A DNA stretch of 64,000 bases from Amphibalanus amphitrite (GCF_019059575.1 NW_024882195.1:62001-126000); one strand, 5' to 3'; positions 31,029 through 43,504 are shown, counted from the stretch's first letter. Notes: generated from the sequence alone by a model not told the origin. Numbers and translations: made by a program.

Positions 31029-31250
31029 TACCATAGATATAAAGACTAGATGGGGCACCCCCATGTCGGGAGCGACTCGCGAATACGTAGCAGCGGCCGC
31101 CATGTTGGTGAGGGCGAGGATCTGCGGCGCTGTGTAAACACTATGGGAGGAGGGGGGTGTTTGGGACAGATTTTGTGGTATTTTTCGACCGAAAAGTGTT
31201 AATCTTTTTTACCTATGGCATTCTTTGGAATGAGTAGATTGTGAAACAAG
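31029..31250 (+). repeat. Inverted repeat arm (ACCATAGATATAAAGACTAG), left
   Basis: About 220 bases matching, inverted, 34993-35205: CCATAGATATAAA..CTAGATGGG at the outer end, GGCCGCCATGTT, GCGCTGTGTAAACACTA, GTGGTATTTTTCGACC and ATTCTTTGGAATG further in. Either two dispersed copies of one repeat or the terminal repeats of a 4.2-kb element that contains the transposase relic at 32692. Confidence 0.75.
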
Positions 31251-31449
31251 GGCAGAAACATGTGTATTTATAGTAATGTAATTACATCAGCCCTAGACAT
31301 ATAGCCCTGAAGACGCTGATAAAGGATATGCGGCACCGAAGGTAGATGCAATTGGCATGCTAATTTAAGATTAAATTCGTTTCCCATTATGGCTACCATA
31401 CTTTATATCTATGTATGCAGTATGCAATGGACAATGATCGACAATAAGT

Positions 31450-32410
31450 GCAATTTTAGCCCTCACCCGTTCGTAGTTTGTCAGCGTCTTACGAGTAGGG
31501 GAAGCCAGGGTGAACGGAGTGAACTCCAGCCGTTCGCCCCTCGACGGAGCAAGAACGGAAAAAATAGGTATGCTGTCCGCGATGTGAGTAAACCAGTGAT
31601 ACCAAATTTCAGGGTACTAGGTCAACGGGTGAACTCAGAGGTCAGGTCAAACACTGGAAATCGAACCAGTAAAGTCACTGGAGTTTGAGATCTTTCGCTA
31701 TAAAATCGACCAAAACGCGTGAACTGTCGGCGAAATGGGTTACATCATTCCCAATCAACCTCATCTCGAAATCTAGCGAACCGGGTCACATAAGGTCATA
31801 CAAGGTCAGCGACCTTAGATGACCTCGGATGGCCTTGACACATGGCGGGTCATGTGAAGTGTATTTATGGGCGCCGATCACGAATCCCGTGTCAATCTTA
31901 CTTTAAAAAATGATTTGCGGGCACAAATCCGCAAACATAATTAAGGATTACGAATAAAATGAGCAAGATGCTCCGAAAACTGCCCATATGAAGCGCAGCC
32001 TTGACCTCGAGGCAAATGCACGTTATCTAGACATCAACACTAAAAAAAACGCATGTAAAATGCATAAACATGCACTAGAAGGCAAGGAAATTCACCCGGA
32101 TGCGGCAAATCGCAAAATCCGCTTATTTTAGCCGAACATGACCTGACCCGAGCTCCGATGACCCATTCCTCACTTTGAATCAATCCGCGCCCCCTACAGG
32201 CACCGACATCGCCCTTGCAGACAGCACCGACGATAGTCGCACAGGCACGTGGCGAGCTAGTGTAACTGTAGCCGCGCCTTCAGCCACGAACACCAGTTTG
32301 TGCCGGATCAGCCAGCCACGGAGCAGAGACGGCCGGCAACGAATCGGCAATTAACAGTGCTACATATCGACACGGTCACAAGAGGCGAGGCGTTAACCCA
32401 GCGCCCACTG
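31450..32410. mobile_element. Degenerate piggyBac-like (family B-related) sequence
   Basis: TTTTAGCCCTCACCCG near 31457 resembles a mutated TTAACCCTCGC end. CAGGTCAGGTCAAACACTGG-type and AGGTCAGCGACC words follow. An isolated TTAACCCAGCGCCC occurs at 32394. Hairpins are lost; the boundaries are uncertain. Confidence 0.4.
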
Positions 32411-32691
32411 CATTGGTCGCCAGTGGACCCACTCAGTCACTAAGCAATCATCGACAAAATACGTCTTTTATCGGCCAGACATTGATCTGTTCATTAATAT
32501 GAAGTGTCCATCCAAATCCACGTTATCCGCCACACAGCAGCTATCGACGGTAGATACCCACTCCAGCGGCAGCTGGCCGCGACTCACTGACACCGGCTAG
32601 AGACAGATGACCGCTGAAATCACCAACACTTCGGCAGGGTATGAGCGGGTCTCAGTCAGATCCCAGGCATGTAACCCGTCCCCACCTTAGC

Positions 32692-33100
32692 TCATCTGGC
32701 AGAGATGATGAAGAGGTGGTAAAGCTGTGTCATGTCGTCCGGCTGGATGTCGCTCACCAGGGCCTCCTGACAGGTGCTACAGCTGACAGAGTCGAGCGCC
32801 TTCTTCACCACGAACCCTGCGATGTAGGTGACGATGTTGCCCACCAGACGACAGCCCAGGCTGGAAGTCGTGCTCCGTGATGATGTGGAGTGCCGTGGCA
32901 CCGTTGTCTGAGGTGGTGGAGGCCGAGGTAGTAAGGCTGGCTCCCCGTCCGCTGGTCGTGTGACCGACTGCCAGGATGCTGGTCGGGTCGAGGGCTGCCA
33001 CTTTCCCTGTGCTGCCGGGCCGGACGCCGCAGCGGTGGAGCAGGTGCCGGAATATCCCGCAGAACTGTGCGGCACTGGGGTTGTTCCAGCCACCTGGAAG
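32692..33100 (-). pseudogene. P-element/THAP9-like transposase C-terminal fragment
   Basis: After a possible acceptor near 33097, one minus-strand frame reads NNPSAAQFCGIFRHLLHRCG, then STGKVAALD. A shifted frame reads NIVTYIAGFVVKKALDS followed by CSTCQEALV. The NPS..F..IFR..L and YIAG.V.KK.....C..C pattern is that of the C-terminal part of P-element and THAP9 transposases. A frameshift near 32860-32890 separates the two halves and the rest of the protein is absent. Confidence 0.6.
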
Positions 33101-33185
33101 GTTCGATTAGTATCAATAAAATATGGCTAATAGTGTTTAGTGTTAACATACGCCAGGCACAAGTGTTGTATTTGTTGTTAACACA

Positions 33186-33243
33186 TTGTTGACACACACG
33201 CACACGCACACACACACGCACACACACACACACACACACACAT
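33186..33243. repeat. CA microsatellite
   Basis: ACACACGCACACGCACAC-type run with interruptions by CG; about 58 bases. Confidence 0.9.
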
Positions 33244-33324
33244 GTTGGCAATGGTAAAGCAGTCTCCGGGCATTTGGTAATAATTTTTTGCACTTATTCT
33301 GGTTTTAGTGGCTGATGGACCTTT

Positions 33325-33630
33325 ACCCACGCATGACTGGAGGGTGGGGCTCTACAGAGCCCCTCTCCTGTTTTCTGCAATAAAATATTTACATTTATAT
33401 ATTGAAAAAATTAAAATATATATTTGTTGCAACATTTATAAACCACTAGACGTGTCAATACGAAACTTGCAGTACCTTCGGCTGCATCAATCTGAAACAT
33501 TTTCTAGAAATAAAAATTGTGTAGCTACCATAGGTCGGCCGTAAATGACGTCAGAGTGATCAGTGAAGTCATATTCTGCCAATTTTGATGCAAGAAATTG
33601 AACTACAGCAATCGCTCTCGGTGACAGATA
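33325..33630 (+). mobile_element. piggyBac-like family F element, left-end fragment
   Basis: ACCCACGCATGACTGGAGGG, a hairpin around CTCTACAGAG, then CGAAACTTGC, ACCATAGGTCGGCCGTAAAT and TGACGTCAGAGTGA match, in order, the first about 240 bases of the family F element at 54420. TTAA and the right end are missing. Confidence 0.65.
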
Positions 33631-34990
33631 ACCTGTAACAATATAAAAAATCAAGAGTCTGTAGCTTTTACTTGCCAATGCAGGGTGATCTCTTACCTCT
33701 TGAGCCTCATCCCTGGTTTGTCAGCAATCAAATCCTGCACATCTATTTGGCATCTTGATTCTTGAGAGACTGAGAGGCAAATTTCAATTTCAAAAGATAC
33801 TAGTCTTTAAAGCTGAAACATATTAACAGTTAGTCAGATCAAAACAAGGCCTGTAGCATACAAGTGTAGGATACTGGATTTGCACACAGTACACACTACA
33901 AAATACACATAGCAAACAGTGAGATTACAGTCATGGAAAAGCATCAGGTTTTTAAAATAATAGTTTACACAGACTTAAATACAATAATTTAAATGAGCTT
34001 CAAATAAAATGAGAAGTGGAGTGAAGTACCTAACAAATAAGGGTATCCATAAATCTGGTGCCACCGTCGGCACATATAAGGTTGGTAGGTTGTAGGTGGG
34101 TAGGTTGTAGGTATGGAGGTTGTATGTAGGTTGAGGTTTGTAGGTTGTAGGTTAGTTAGGTTAGAAGGTAAGGTTAGGTCAAGTAAGATTATGATTTTTA
34201 TCTTCCTTGGACATCATATTTACTTGTTAGCACTTAGCATTGATGGTAACGCCAGATTTACTAATACCCTATTTACTGATACTGGTAACAGGTGAGCCAA
34301 AAGAGCATGAAGTGTAGTTTAAGCTTTACAATGTGAAAACTAATTAGGTAATGACAATCTGAGTTTAGGTGCTCCAACTAACGCACATTTTTACGTCACC
34401 CCTGTGCTGTTCATTATTGGGATCAAATGTGCGACACGGTTCACTGGTGCAGATATCACGACGTCTGGCATTTTCACTATCTATCAGCTCTGGTTGAGGG
34501 TGAGCGTGGTATGCCACTGCACTCTGAACCCAGAGCGGATAAGAGCCCCCGAGGCATCTGGCATAGTGCATGGATTTTTCGTTTGGCACTGAACTACTAT
34601 TTAATACTAACTGATGACATTAAGTAAAGTACTTATTTAAAACCTATAATCATAAAACCTTCTTACTTCATAAATATTGTCCATTGAAGGCAACAGTAGA
34701 AAGTGAGCAGGCAAAGCAAGTGTAGGTAATGAGTCTGCTTTCCGCTGCCAATGTTCTGGTACCTATCTAGGTAAGCTTTCTTTGTGAAAAATCATATGAC
34801 TGATGCTCTATCCATGCAAGAATAATTAAAGGATTGTGGTGTGCACAAAAAAAAACATGGGAACTGAATTAAATCTAAAACAGGCATGCCAAGCAAATCT
34901 ACCTTTGGTGCCGCCTATTCTTCATCAGCGTCAACAGTGCAACATGTCTAAGGCTAACATAGCCAAATTACAATAGATAAGCATATTTCA
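33631..34990. other. A/T-rich stretch with low-complexity GTAGGTTG run
   Basis: Between 34075 and 34190 the text is largely GTAGGTTGTAGG-like. Elsewhere no exon, RNA gene or element boundary could be supported. Confidence 0.4.
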
Positions 34991-34992
34991 GC

Positions 34993-35205
34993 ACTTGTTC
35001 CACAATCTACACATTCCAAAGAATGCCGTGAGCAAAAAAGATTAGCACTTTTTGGTCGAAAAATACCACAAAATCAGTCTCAAATACCCCCCTCCTCCCG
35101 TAGTGTTTACACAGCGCCGCAGATTCCCGCCCTCACAAACATGGCGGCCAGTCGCACGCACTAAAACACTGCCAATGTCCCATCTAGTCTTTTATATCTA
35201 TGGTA
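34993..35205 (-). repeat. Inverted repeat arm, right
   Basis: Reverse-complement partner of 31029-31250; outer end CATCTAGTCTTTTATATCTATGG. Differences are scattered, roughly one in ten bases. No clear target duplication outside the pair. Confidence 0.75.
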
Positions 35206-35956
35206 AATACAATACAATACAATACGATGCCCGAATATGTTCGAAATACGTTTGGAAAACCAGGTCAAGCATGCTTTCCAGTTTCCAATGCTACTTCGAG
35301 CTACGGTTTCCGCATATAGTCGGCACATGCTGCTCCATTCGTGCCATAGATTGGAATAACCCATATTCCAATGCAATGATTAGGTGATCCTGGATAATTC
35401 GCACGTGACTACTTCGGAATTATGCACAGTCGTATATGATTTAAGCCGGGTTCACACCGGTTTTCCGGTCCGGAAAAATTCCGTCTGCCGGGCCGGCACC
35501 AAAATGTTGAAATTGTCGCTAGATGTCAAAAAAGTCGCTAGAACCGGAAAACCGAAAAGTCGAGCCGGAAATGTCATAATCATCAACCATCAAGTACAAT
35601 AAGTAGGTACCAAGCGATCTCGCGAATTATTTTGAAATCGAACATACTTGTGTGACGGTTTTACAAGTCCCTGATGCAGTTCCACCCAACCGAAAATCAT
35701 CCATACTTCACTGGTAGGTATATTAGCAAGATTAATACAATTTAACATTTACAGCATGCGGGCTGGGTATCGACAAAAAGACACTAATAAAGTTCAATCG
35801 CGCTTTGGCTGTTGTTGGTTTAAAAAACACTTGCGAACAAAGAGGAATTGAGGGCTGGGCAGGGCGCATTAGAGACGGCGAGCTTGAATTACGCTTGCTG
35901 ATGTAGATGGCTGGGTCTCAAAATCGGTCATCTGACTGTCACTGAACTCTACTGCC

Positions 35957-36593
35957 ATAACCCGCGCCCCGCTGGGGGTCCTAAATTTCCACGCCTTGCT
36001 GGTGGGGGTGTTTAACATCCCCCTTTTAACTCGGCTCCTGGGCCACGTAGCGATACGGGGAAGGCGGCGTTCGAAAGAGTGTCAAAATTAATGACGAAAT
36101 TAATTCGGTCACTTTTTTTGTCAAATCAGAGGTCAGATCACCAGAGGTAATGGAAAGCCGAATTTCACCGATTTTCAGGTCGAATGTCGACGATTTACAA
36201 CAAGCCAGCGCATAACTTGGCATCAATTTTCTCCCATTGACTTATAATGGGGGGGGGTCACAAAATTGACCTTAGGTCACCGATATCAAAATTCCGAGAT
36301 AGTTATTTATTTAAATTGTGTACATATGTTGCTCTTATCAATCGCTGAGAGTTTCAAAGAGGTCGGTCGCTCGATGTAGCATATGGAAGACGTTGAAACT
36401 TTGTATGAGGTGAGGTCACTTGAAGTGACCTGGTGACCTGACCTTAAGTGACCTTGGTCTACAATTTTTACATGTGCAGAAAAGATGCATGATAAGGTGT
36501 GCCAAAAACAGCCGCCGTTTTTTAGATGTTCACGAAAAACCACAGGGAGGGTTCAAATATCCCCACCCCCACCCCCAGCAGGGCGCGGGATAA
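35957..36593 (-). mobile_element. piggyBac-like family A short form, copy 1, ATAA flanks
   Basis: Ends CCCGCGCCCC...GGGCGCGGG like family A, but both flanks read ATAA (35957-35960 and 36590-36593). It keeps the GTAGCGATACGGGG module, the CCCATTGACTTATAATGGG palindrome, TGACCTTAGGTCA and CTTAAGTGACCTTGGTC. The hairpins have shortened runs. The middle third of family A is deleted (629 bp). Confidence 0.8.
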
Positions 36594-37907
36594 TATCCTT
36601 GGCATTCAGTACCATCGTATTTCCTGAATCTTCTACTTGCGATTGAATGGCAAAACTGCCTCCACCCTCCCGAGCTGCTATGTGCCTGTGTAGGAGGGCA
36701 TCGAGGGCAGAGAAGTGTTGTCAGCGCGTTTTGTAGAAAGTAGATTTCAGAATCTGCTCGGCTGGCTCCACTTCGTAGACGACGGAAGTTAGCAATGCGT
36801 ACATTGTGCGAGTAGTAAAGTAATCTTGCATTGTGCTACCTGTCCTGCGGCCGGCTCCAGCGCTTGCTAATCTCTTCTGCAGATACTGGCTCCGCTCCTT
36901 CTACAACCAGCGCGTCCGCAATGTTGTTCCACAAATTCGCCCTTTTCACCGCTTCCTTATAATATTTATCTTTTTTATTATAAAGTCATGGATATTTTCC
37001 AACCAATGAAATTGATTTATAATTTGAAAAGGCCATGAGTCATGTGAAATACAAAAACAGAAATGTAGCTATCACTCCGTTTGAGATGCAAATGTTTTGA
37101 AATAAAAATGAAACGCCGTCAAATTTACGCTTGAATTTTATATTCTCGTGAAAAATCGCGAGACTATTAGGGCACCGTTGGTTAAATTGGTCCTGTAGCG
37201 CTGAAACATAACATTATTTCCCTCGTGCCTTAATTTCATATCACAAACGGTGGCTATCCGGCAAGGCAAAAGTTGAGATGATTTCAACTTTTTGCCGGAC
37301 CGGAAAATATGGCTCTCCGGCCTGCCGGACCGGTCAAAAGAAGTTGCCAGATTTGCCGGTTCACACCAGTTTTCAATTTTCCGGCACGGAATTAAGCCGG
37401 GTTCACACCGGTTTTCCGGTCCGGAAAAATTCCGTCTGCCGGGCCGGCACCAAAATGTTGAAATTGTCGCTAGATGTCAAAAAAGTCGCTAGAACCGGAA
37501 AACCGAAAAGTCGAGCCGGAAATGTCATAATCATCAACCATCAAGTACAATAAGTAGGTACCAAGCGATCTCGCGAATTATTTTGAAATCGAACATAATT
37601 GTGTGACGGTTTTACAAGTCCCTGATGCAGTTCCACCCAACCGAAAATCATCCATACTTCACTGGTAGGTATATTAGCAAGATTAATACAATTTAACATT
37701 TACAGCATGCGGGCTGGGTATCGACAAAAAGACACTAATAAAGTTCAATCGCGCTTTGGCTGTTGTTGGTTTAAAAAACACTTGCGAACAAAGAGGAATT
37801 GAGGGCTGGGCAGGGCGCATTAGAGACGGCGAGCTTGAATTACGCTTGCTGATGTAGATGGCTGGGTCTCAAAATCGGTCATCTGACTGTCACTGAACTC
37901 TACTGCC

Positions 37908-38544
37908 ATAACCCGCGCCCCGCTGGGGGTCCTAAATTTCCACGCCTTGCTGGTGGGGGTGTTTAACATCCCCCTTTTAACTCGGCTCCTGGGCCACGTA
38001 GCGATACGGGGAAGGCGGCGTTCGAAAGAGTGTCAAAATTAATGACGAAATTAATTCGGTCACTTTTTTTGTCAAATCAGAGGTCAGGTCACCAGAGGTA
38101 ATGGAAAGCCGAATTTCACCGATTTTTAGGTCGAATGTCGACGATTTACAACAAGCCAGCGCATAACTTGGCATCAATTTTCTCCCATTGACTTATAATG
38201 GGGGGGGGTCACAAAATTGACCTTAGGTCACCGATATCAAAATTCCGAGATAGTTATTTATTTAAATTGTGTACATATGTTGCTCTTATCAATCGCTGAG
38301 AGTTTCAAAGAGGTCGGTCGCTCGATGTAGCATATGGAAGACGTTGAAACTTTGTATGAGGTGAGGTCACTTGAAGTGACCTGGTGACCTGACCTTAAGT
38401 GACCTTGGTCTACAATTTTTACATGTGCAGAAAAGATGCATGATAAGGTGTGCCAAAAACAGCCGCCGTTTTTTAGATGTTCACGAAAAACCACAGGGAG
38501 GGTTCAAATATCCCCACCCCCACCCCCAGCAGGGCGCGGGATAA
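37908..38544 (-). mobile_element. piggyBac-like family A short form, copy 2
   Basis: Same element and same insertion point in the second 1951-bp unit, so it was copied by the tandem duplication, not inserted independently. Confidence 0.8.
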
Positions 38545-39859
38545 TATCCTTGGCATTCAGTACCATCGTATTTCCTGAATCTTCTACTTGCGATTGAATG
38601 GCAAAACTGCCTCCACCCTCCCGAGCTGCTATGTGCCTGTGTAGGAGGGCATCGAGGGCAGAGAAGTGTTGTCAGCGCGTTTTGTAGAAAGTAGATTTCA
38701 GAATCTGCTCGGCTGGCTCCACTTCGTAGACGACGGAAGTTAGCAATGCGTACATTGTGCGAGTAGTAAAGTAATCTTGCATTGTGCTACCTGTCCTGCG
38801 GCCGGCTCCAGCGCTTGCTAATCTCTTCTGCAGATACTGGCTCCGCTCCTTCTACAACCAGCGCGTCCGCAATGTTGTTCCACAAATTCGCCCTTTTCAC
38901 CGCTTCCTTATAATATTTATCTTTTTTATTATAAAGTCATGGATATTTTCCAACCAATGAAATTGATTTATAATTTGAAAAGGCCATGAGTCATGTGAAA
39001 TACAAAAACAGAAATGTAGCTATCACTCCGTTTGAGATGCAAATGTTTTGAAATAAAAATGAAACGCCGTCAAATTTACGCTTGAATTTTATATTCTCGT
39101 GAAAAATCGCGAGACTATTAGGGCACCGTTGGTTAAATTGGTCCTGTAGCGCTGAAACATAACATTATTTCCCTCGTGCCTTAATTTCATATCACAAACG
39201 GTGGCTATCCGGCAAGGCAAAAGTTGAGATGATTTCAACTTTTTGCCGGACCGGAAAATATGGCTCTCCGGCCTGCCGGACCGGTCAAAAGAAGTTGCCA
39301 GATTTGCCGGTTCACACCAGTTTTCAATTTTCCGGCACGGAATTAAGCCGGGTTCACACCGGTTTTCCGGTCCGGAAAAATTCCGTCTGCCGGGCCGGCA
39401 CCAAAATGTTGAAATTGTCGCTAGATGTAAAAAAAAGTCGCTAGAACCGGAAAACCGGAAAGTCGAGCCGGAAATGTCATAATCATCAACCATCAAGTAC
39501 GATAAGTAGGTACCAAGCAATCTCGCGAATTATTTTGAAATCGAACATAGTTGTGTGACGGCTTTACAAGTCCCTGATGCAGTTCCACCCAACCGAAAAT
39601 CATCCATACTTCACTGGTAGGTATATTAGCAAGATTAATACAATTTAACATTTACAGCATGCGGGCTGGGTATCGACATAAAGACACTAATAAATGTCAA
39701 TCGCGCTTTGGCTGTTGTTGGTTTAAAAACACTTGCGAACAAAGAGGAATTGAGGGCTGGGCAGGGCGCATTAGAGACGGCGAGCTTGATATTACGCTTG
39801 CTGATGTAGATGGCTGGGTCTCAAAATCGGTCATCTGACTGTCACTGAACTCTACTGCC

Positions 39860-40509
39860 ATAACCCGCGCCCCGCTGGGGTTCCTAAATTTCCACGCCTT
39901 GCTGGTGGGGGTGTTTAACATCCCCCGTTTTAACTCGGCTCCTGGGCCACGTAGCGATACGGGGAAGGCGGCGTTCGAAAGGGTGTCAAAATTAATGACG
40001 AAATTAATTCGGTCACTTTTTTTGGTCAAATCGAAGGTCGGGTCACCAGAGGTGATGGAAAGCCGAATTTCACCGATTTTCAGGTCGATGTCGACGATTT
40101 ACAACAAGCCAACGCATAACTTGGCATCAATTTTCTCCCATTGACTTATAATGGGGGGGGGTCACAAAATTGACCTGACCTTAGGTCACCGATATCAAAA
40201 TTCCGAGATAGTTATTTATTTAAATTGTGTACATATTGTTGCCTTTATCAATCGCTGAGAGTTTCAAAGAGGTCGGTCGCTCGATGTAGCATATGGAAGA
40301 CGTTGAAACTTTGTATGAGGTGAGGTCACTTGAAGTGACCTGGTGACCTGACCTTAAGTGACCTTGGTCTACAATTTTTACATGTGCAGAAAAGATGCAT
40401 GATAAGGTGTGCCAAAAACAGCCGCCGTTTTTGAGATGTTCGCGAAAAACCACAGGGAGGGTTCAAATATCCCCCCCCCAACCCCCACCCCCAGCAGGGC
40501 GCGGGATAA
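39860..40509 (-). mobile_element. piggyBac-like family A short form, copy 3
   Basis: Third unit's copy. It differs from the other two by longer C-runs near 40471 and by an added TGACC hexamer (TTGACCTGACCTTAGG), which matches the full-length family A better and so is probably ancestral. Confidence 0.8.
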
Positions 40510-41382
40510 TATTCTTGGCATTCAGTACCATCGTATTTCCTGAATCTTCTACTTGCGATTGAATGGCAAAACTGCCTCCACCCTCCCGAGCTGCTATGTG
40601 CCTGTGTAGGAGGGCATCGAGGGCAGAGAAGTGTTGTCAGCGCGTCTTGTAGAAAGTAGATTTCAGAATCTGCTCGGCTGGCTCCACTTCGTAGACGACG
40701 GAAGTTAGCAATACGTACATTGTGCTACCTGTCCTGCGGCCGGCTCCAGCGCTTGCTAATCTCTTCTGCAGATACTGGCTCCGCTCCTTCTACAACCAGC
40801 GCGTCCGCAATGTTGTTCCACAAATTCGCCCTTTTCACCGCTTCCTTATAATATTTATTTTTTATTATAAAGTCATGGATATTTTCCAACCAATGAAATT
40901 AATTTATAATTTGAAGAGGCCATGAGTCATGTGAAATACAAAAACAGAAATGTAGCTATCACTCCGTTTGAGATGCAAATGTTTTGAAATAAAAATGAAA
41001 CGCCGTCAAATTTACGCTTGAATTTTATATTCTCGTGAAAAATCGCGAGACTATTAGGGCACCGTTGGTTAAATTGGTCCTGTAGCGCTGAAACATAACA
41101 TTATTTCCCTCGTGCCTTAATTTCATATCACAAACGGTGGCTATCCGGCAAGGCAAAAGTTGAGATGATTTCAACTTTTTGCCGGACCGGAAAATCTGGC
41201 TCTCCGGCCTGCCGGACCGGTCAAAAGAAGTTGCCAGATTTGCCGGTTCACACCAGTTTTCAATTTTCCGGCACGGAATTGGCCATTTTTCCGGCCCGGC
41301 AGACGGAATTTTGCCGGTCCGGAATCCGGTGTGAACCCGGCAGTAGCGCGACGGTAAATCTTGGAACGTCGTCACATCGTCA

Positions 41383-42390
41383 TTAACCCGCGCACCGACG
41401 GGGGTCTGCGCCAACTTAGTACCGACGGGGGGGGGCGGATGACCGCCCCCCCCTGAGATCTCGAGAACGAAGCAAGATAGCGACAAGCGGTAAACGGCAT
41501 CGGATACGCACGGACAAGGTCTACAATTTTTACTGAGGTCATTTTCAGGTCAGGTCAAAGATGACGTCACAGGGGTCGAAAAAGTCAAAATGGCGGCGCT
41601 AGATATGGAGAGGGTTTTTCTCGAATAACTTTCGAAGTAGTCAAGCTAGGAACAAACTAAGGGCATCATCGTGATCCTCTCGTCAATCCGCATCGAATGA
41701 TATATATGTTGACCTCGAAAGGTCAAGGTCAAAGGTTGACCTCAGGTCACGTGACCTCGAGGTCATCATGTATATCATTCGATGCGTCTTGACGAGCTGA
41801 ACACAATGAGACCATCCGCGCGGCTGTATCTTGTTCCTGTAAGGAGTTATTGGCAAAAAACCTTTGGTGACCTTTGATGACGTCACATGACCTTACAGCT
41901 GCCCAACAGCAAAACAGACATCAAGGTAGTGAAGGTTGATCGTATGTGAAGTCATGTATGGTATATGGGGCCATTCCGACCCGTTTTAGTGGTAAAAACA
42001 GGGAGTTGATTTTTCCCCCATTGACTTATAATGGGGAGGTCGCGAAATTGACCTGACCTTAGGTCACCGACATCAAAATTCCGAGATATACAAATTGTAG
42101 CTACTAATGACCTAATAACATCCTGCGACTTTCAAAGGCCTCCGACATCTACTGTAGCTCTGGCACGGTGACAAAGTTGCAAAAAAGTGACTTGAGGTTG
42201 GGTCATTCAAAGTGACCTGGTGACCTGACCTTAAAAGTTAGGAGGTTCAAACTTGCACACCATGTGTAAAATTGATGAGAGAATAGTCATACCAAATTTC
42301 GCGGCGCTACGCGCCGCGGTTTTCCCGCTATCTGCGAAAAACCTCAGGGGGGGGCGGATATCCGCCCCCCCCCGTCGGTGCGCGGGTTAA
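41383..42390 (+). mobile_element. piggyBac-like non-autonomous element, family E
   Basis: TTAA at 41383-41386 and 42387-42390; ends CCCGCGCACCGACGGGG...CCCGTCGGTGCGCGGG. Hairpins GGGGCGGATGACCGCCCC and GGGGCGGATATCCGCCCC. Interior: the ATTCGATGCG(T/G) module near 41685 and 41776, the CCCATTGACTTATAATGGGG palindrome at 42018, TTGACCTGACCTTAGGTCAC, and a CGAAAAACCTCAGG box before the right hairpin. 1.0 kb, non-coding. Confidence 0.85.
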
Positions 42391-43299
42391 GTACGTAAAT
42401 TATGGACGATCGGCAATTACTTCTCTGCACGGATGGGATACCAATTACCAATTACCTATTACCGCTACTCAGCTAAGAGCTACTTTTCGTAATTAACCAG
42501 TCAGTAAACTTCACCTTGGATATCCCGCGAAACCTCACAGAATGCATTTCCTGGTGAAAACATCCTGTTCGAAATTAGATAAAGTTATGTGGTAGAAAAA
42601 AAAATCAATGTGCATTTTTTTCGGTCAGCTCGCCAATGAAAAGACGCTTATTCTGTATTCAAAATGAATTGAAGACTTCCTGGTAACTTCATCGGCAGTA
42701 GTTTCCAAATTGTGAAGTCAATTGACGTCACAGACTCAAGTCCGGATCCGGCCGAGCTTTAAAAGCAGAGGCTTCTGGCGTTCAGACTCATATGAGATTA
42801 GTATGCACGGCAGAAACTGTTGTTACATAGCTACTGTGTAAGTCGGGTGTACGAAACTATTGCTACATTGCTTACTGTGTAAGTTAAGCGTATGATACTT
42901 CCCAAGGCAGGTCGTGGACTCTCTTTAAAATTCCTTCTGAGCTGGAAATACCTTTATTCACGACGCCATATTATAACACCAATAATTTCATTCAATGGAA
43001 TCAACGCATTATTAAGGTCGACACTTTACCCGAAAAGAGGTCAATTGCGATGAAGTTGGAAAAAAAGTTTTTTTGACCTGTCAAAGCCGGTTGAAGGACC
43101 GGTGAATCTGGAGCTGACGAGCTGCCGCCCGTCACTGGTGCCGGACCTTGTGACGTCACTGCTGCAGGATTTGATGACGTCACTGGATGTAGCGTGAGAG
43201 GCGGTCTGGGATTACCGCTCTGGGAGGAGAGAGGGGGGAGAGGGCGGGAGGCTGGCCGGCGGGAGCGGATCAGTCGGTGGCGGTGGCGGACGGCGGCGG
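42391..43299. other. Upstream flank of a candidate first exon
   Basis: Contains TGACGTCAC words at 42723, 43149 and 43174 (CRE-like), a short direct repeat GCTACTGTGTAAGT / GCTTACTGTGTAAGT near 42830 and 42871, and rising GC after 43080. No exon seen. Confidence 0.35.
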
Positions 43300-43504
43300 G
43301 TGCGGAGAGAGAGAGCGGGCAGAGGAGCGGAGGAGAGGGGAGCAGAGGTCACTGACGTCACCAACGCCAGCTGCTCAAGGTCAGCTAAGGTCATCAGAGT
43401 CCATCCAAGGTCACCGACGGACCGTCGATTGTCAGTGAAAGTTTCACAAAATTATCTACCGGAGGTGGAAGGCAGGGATCCAGATCAAGATGCAAACGTT
43501 ACTG
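43300..43504 (+). CDS. Candidate 5' UTR and first coding exon (MQTLL...)
   Basis: A GA-rich, GC-rich leader (GAGAGAGAGCGGG near 43308) leads to ATCAAGATG at 43484-43492 with A at -3, then four codons (QTLL) and a donor CTG|GTGAGT at 43505. A short first coding exon of a secreted or membrane protein would look like this, but with five codons no family can be named. Confidence 0.3.

Larger units (their letters stand above)
35445..41341 (+). repeat. Three tandem 1951-bp units bounded by one pair of inverted ends
   Basis: GCCGGGTTCACACCGG starts units at 35445, 37396 and 39347, exactly 1951 bases apart. The first two junctions read ...GGCACGGAATTAAGCCGGG. Only the third unit continues into the inverted end, ...CCGGTGTGAACCCGGC at 41341. 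Units 1 and 2 differ at only a handful of bases; unit 3 differs more and has small indels. Each contains a short family A piggyBac-like insertion at the same place. No coding frame. Confidence 0.9.

Noticed and set aside
35445-41341. A CRISPR-like or regulatory tandem array
   Set aside because: Units of 1951 bp with inverted ends and nested insertions are duplicated transposon sequence in a eukaryotic genome.
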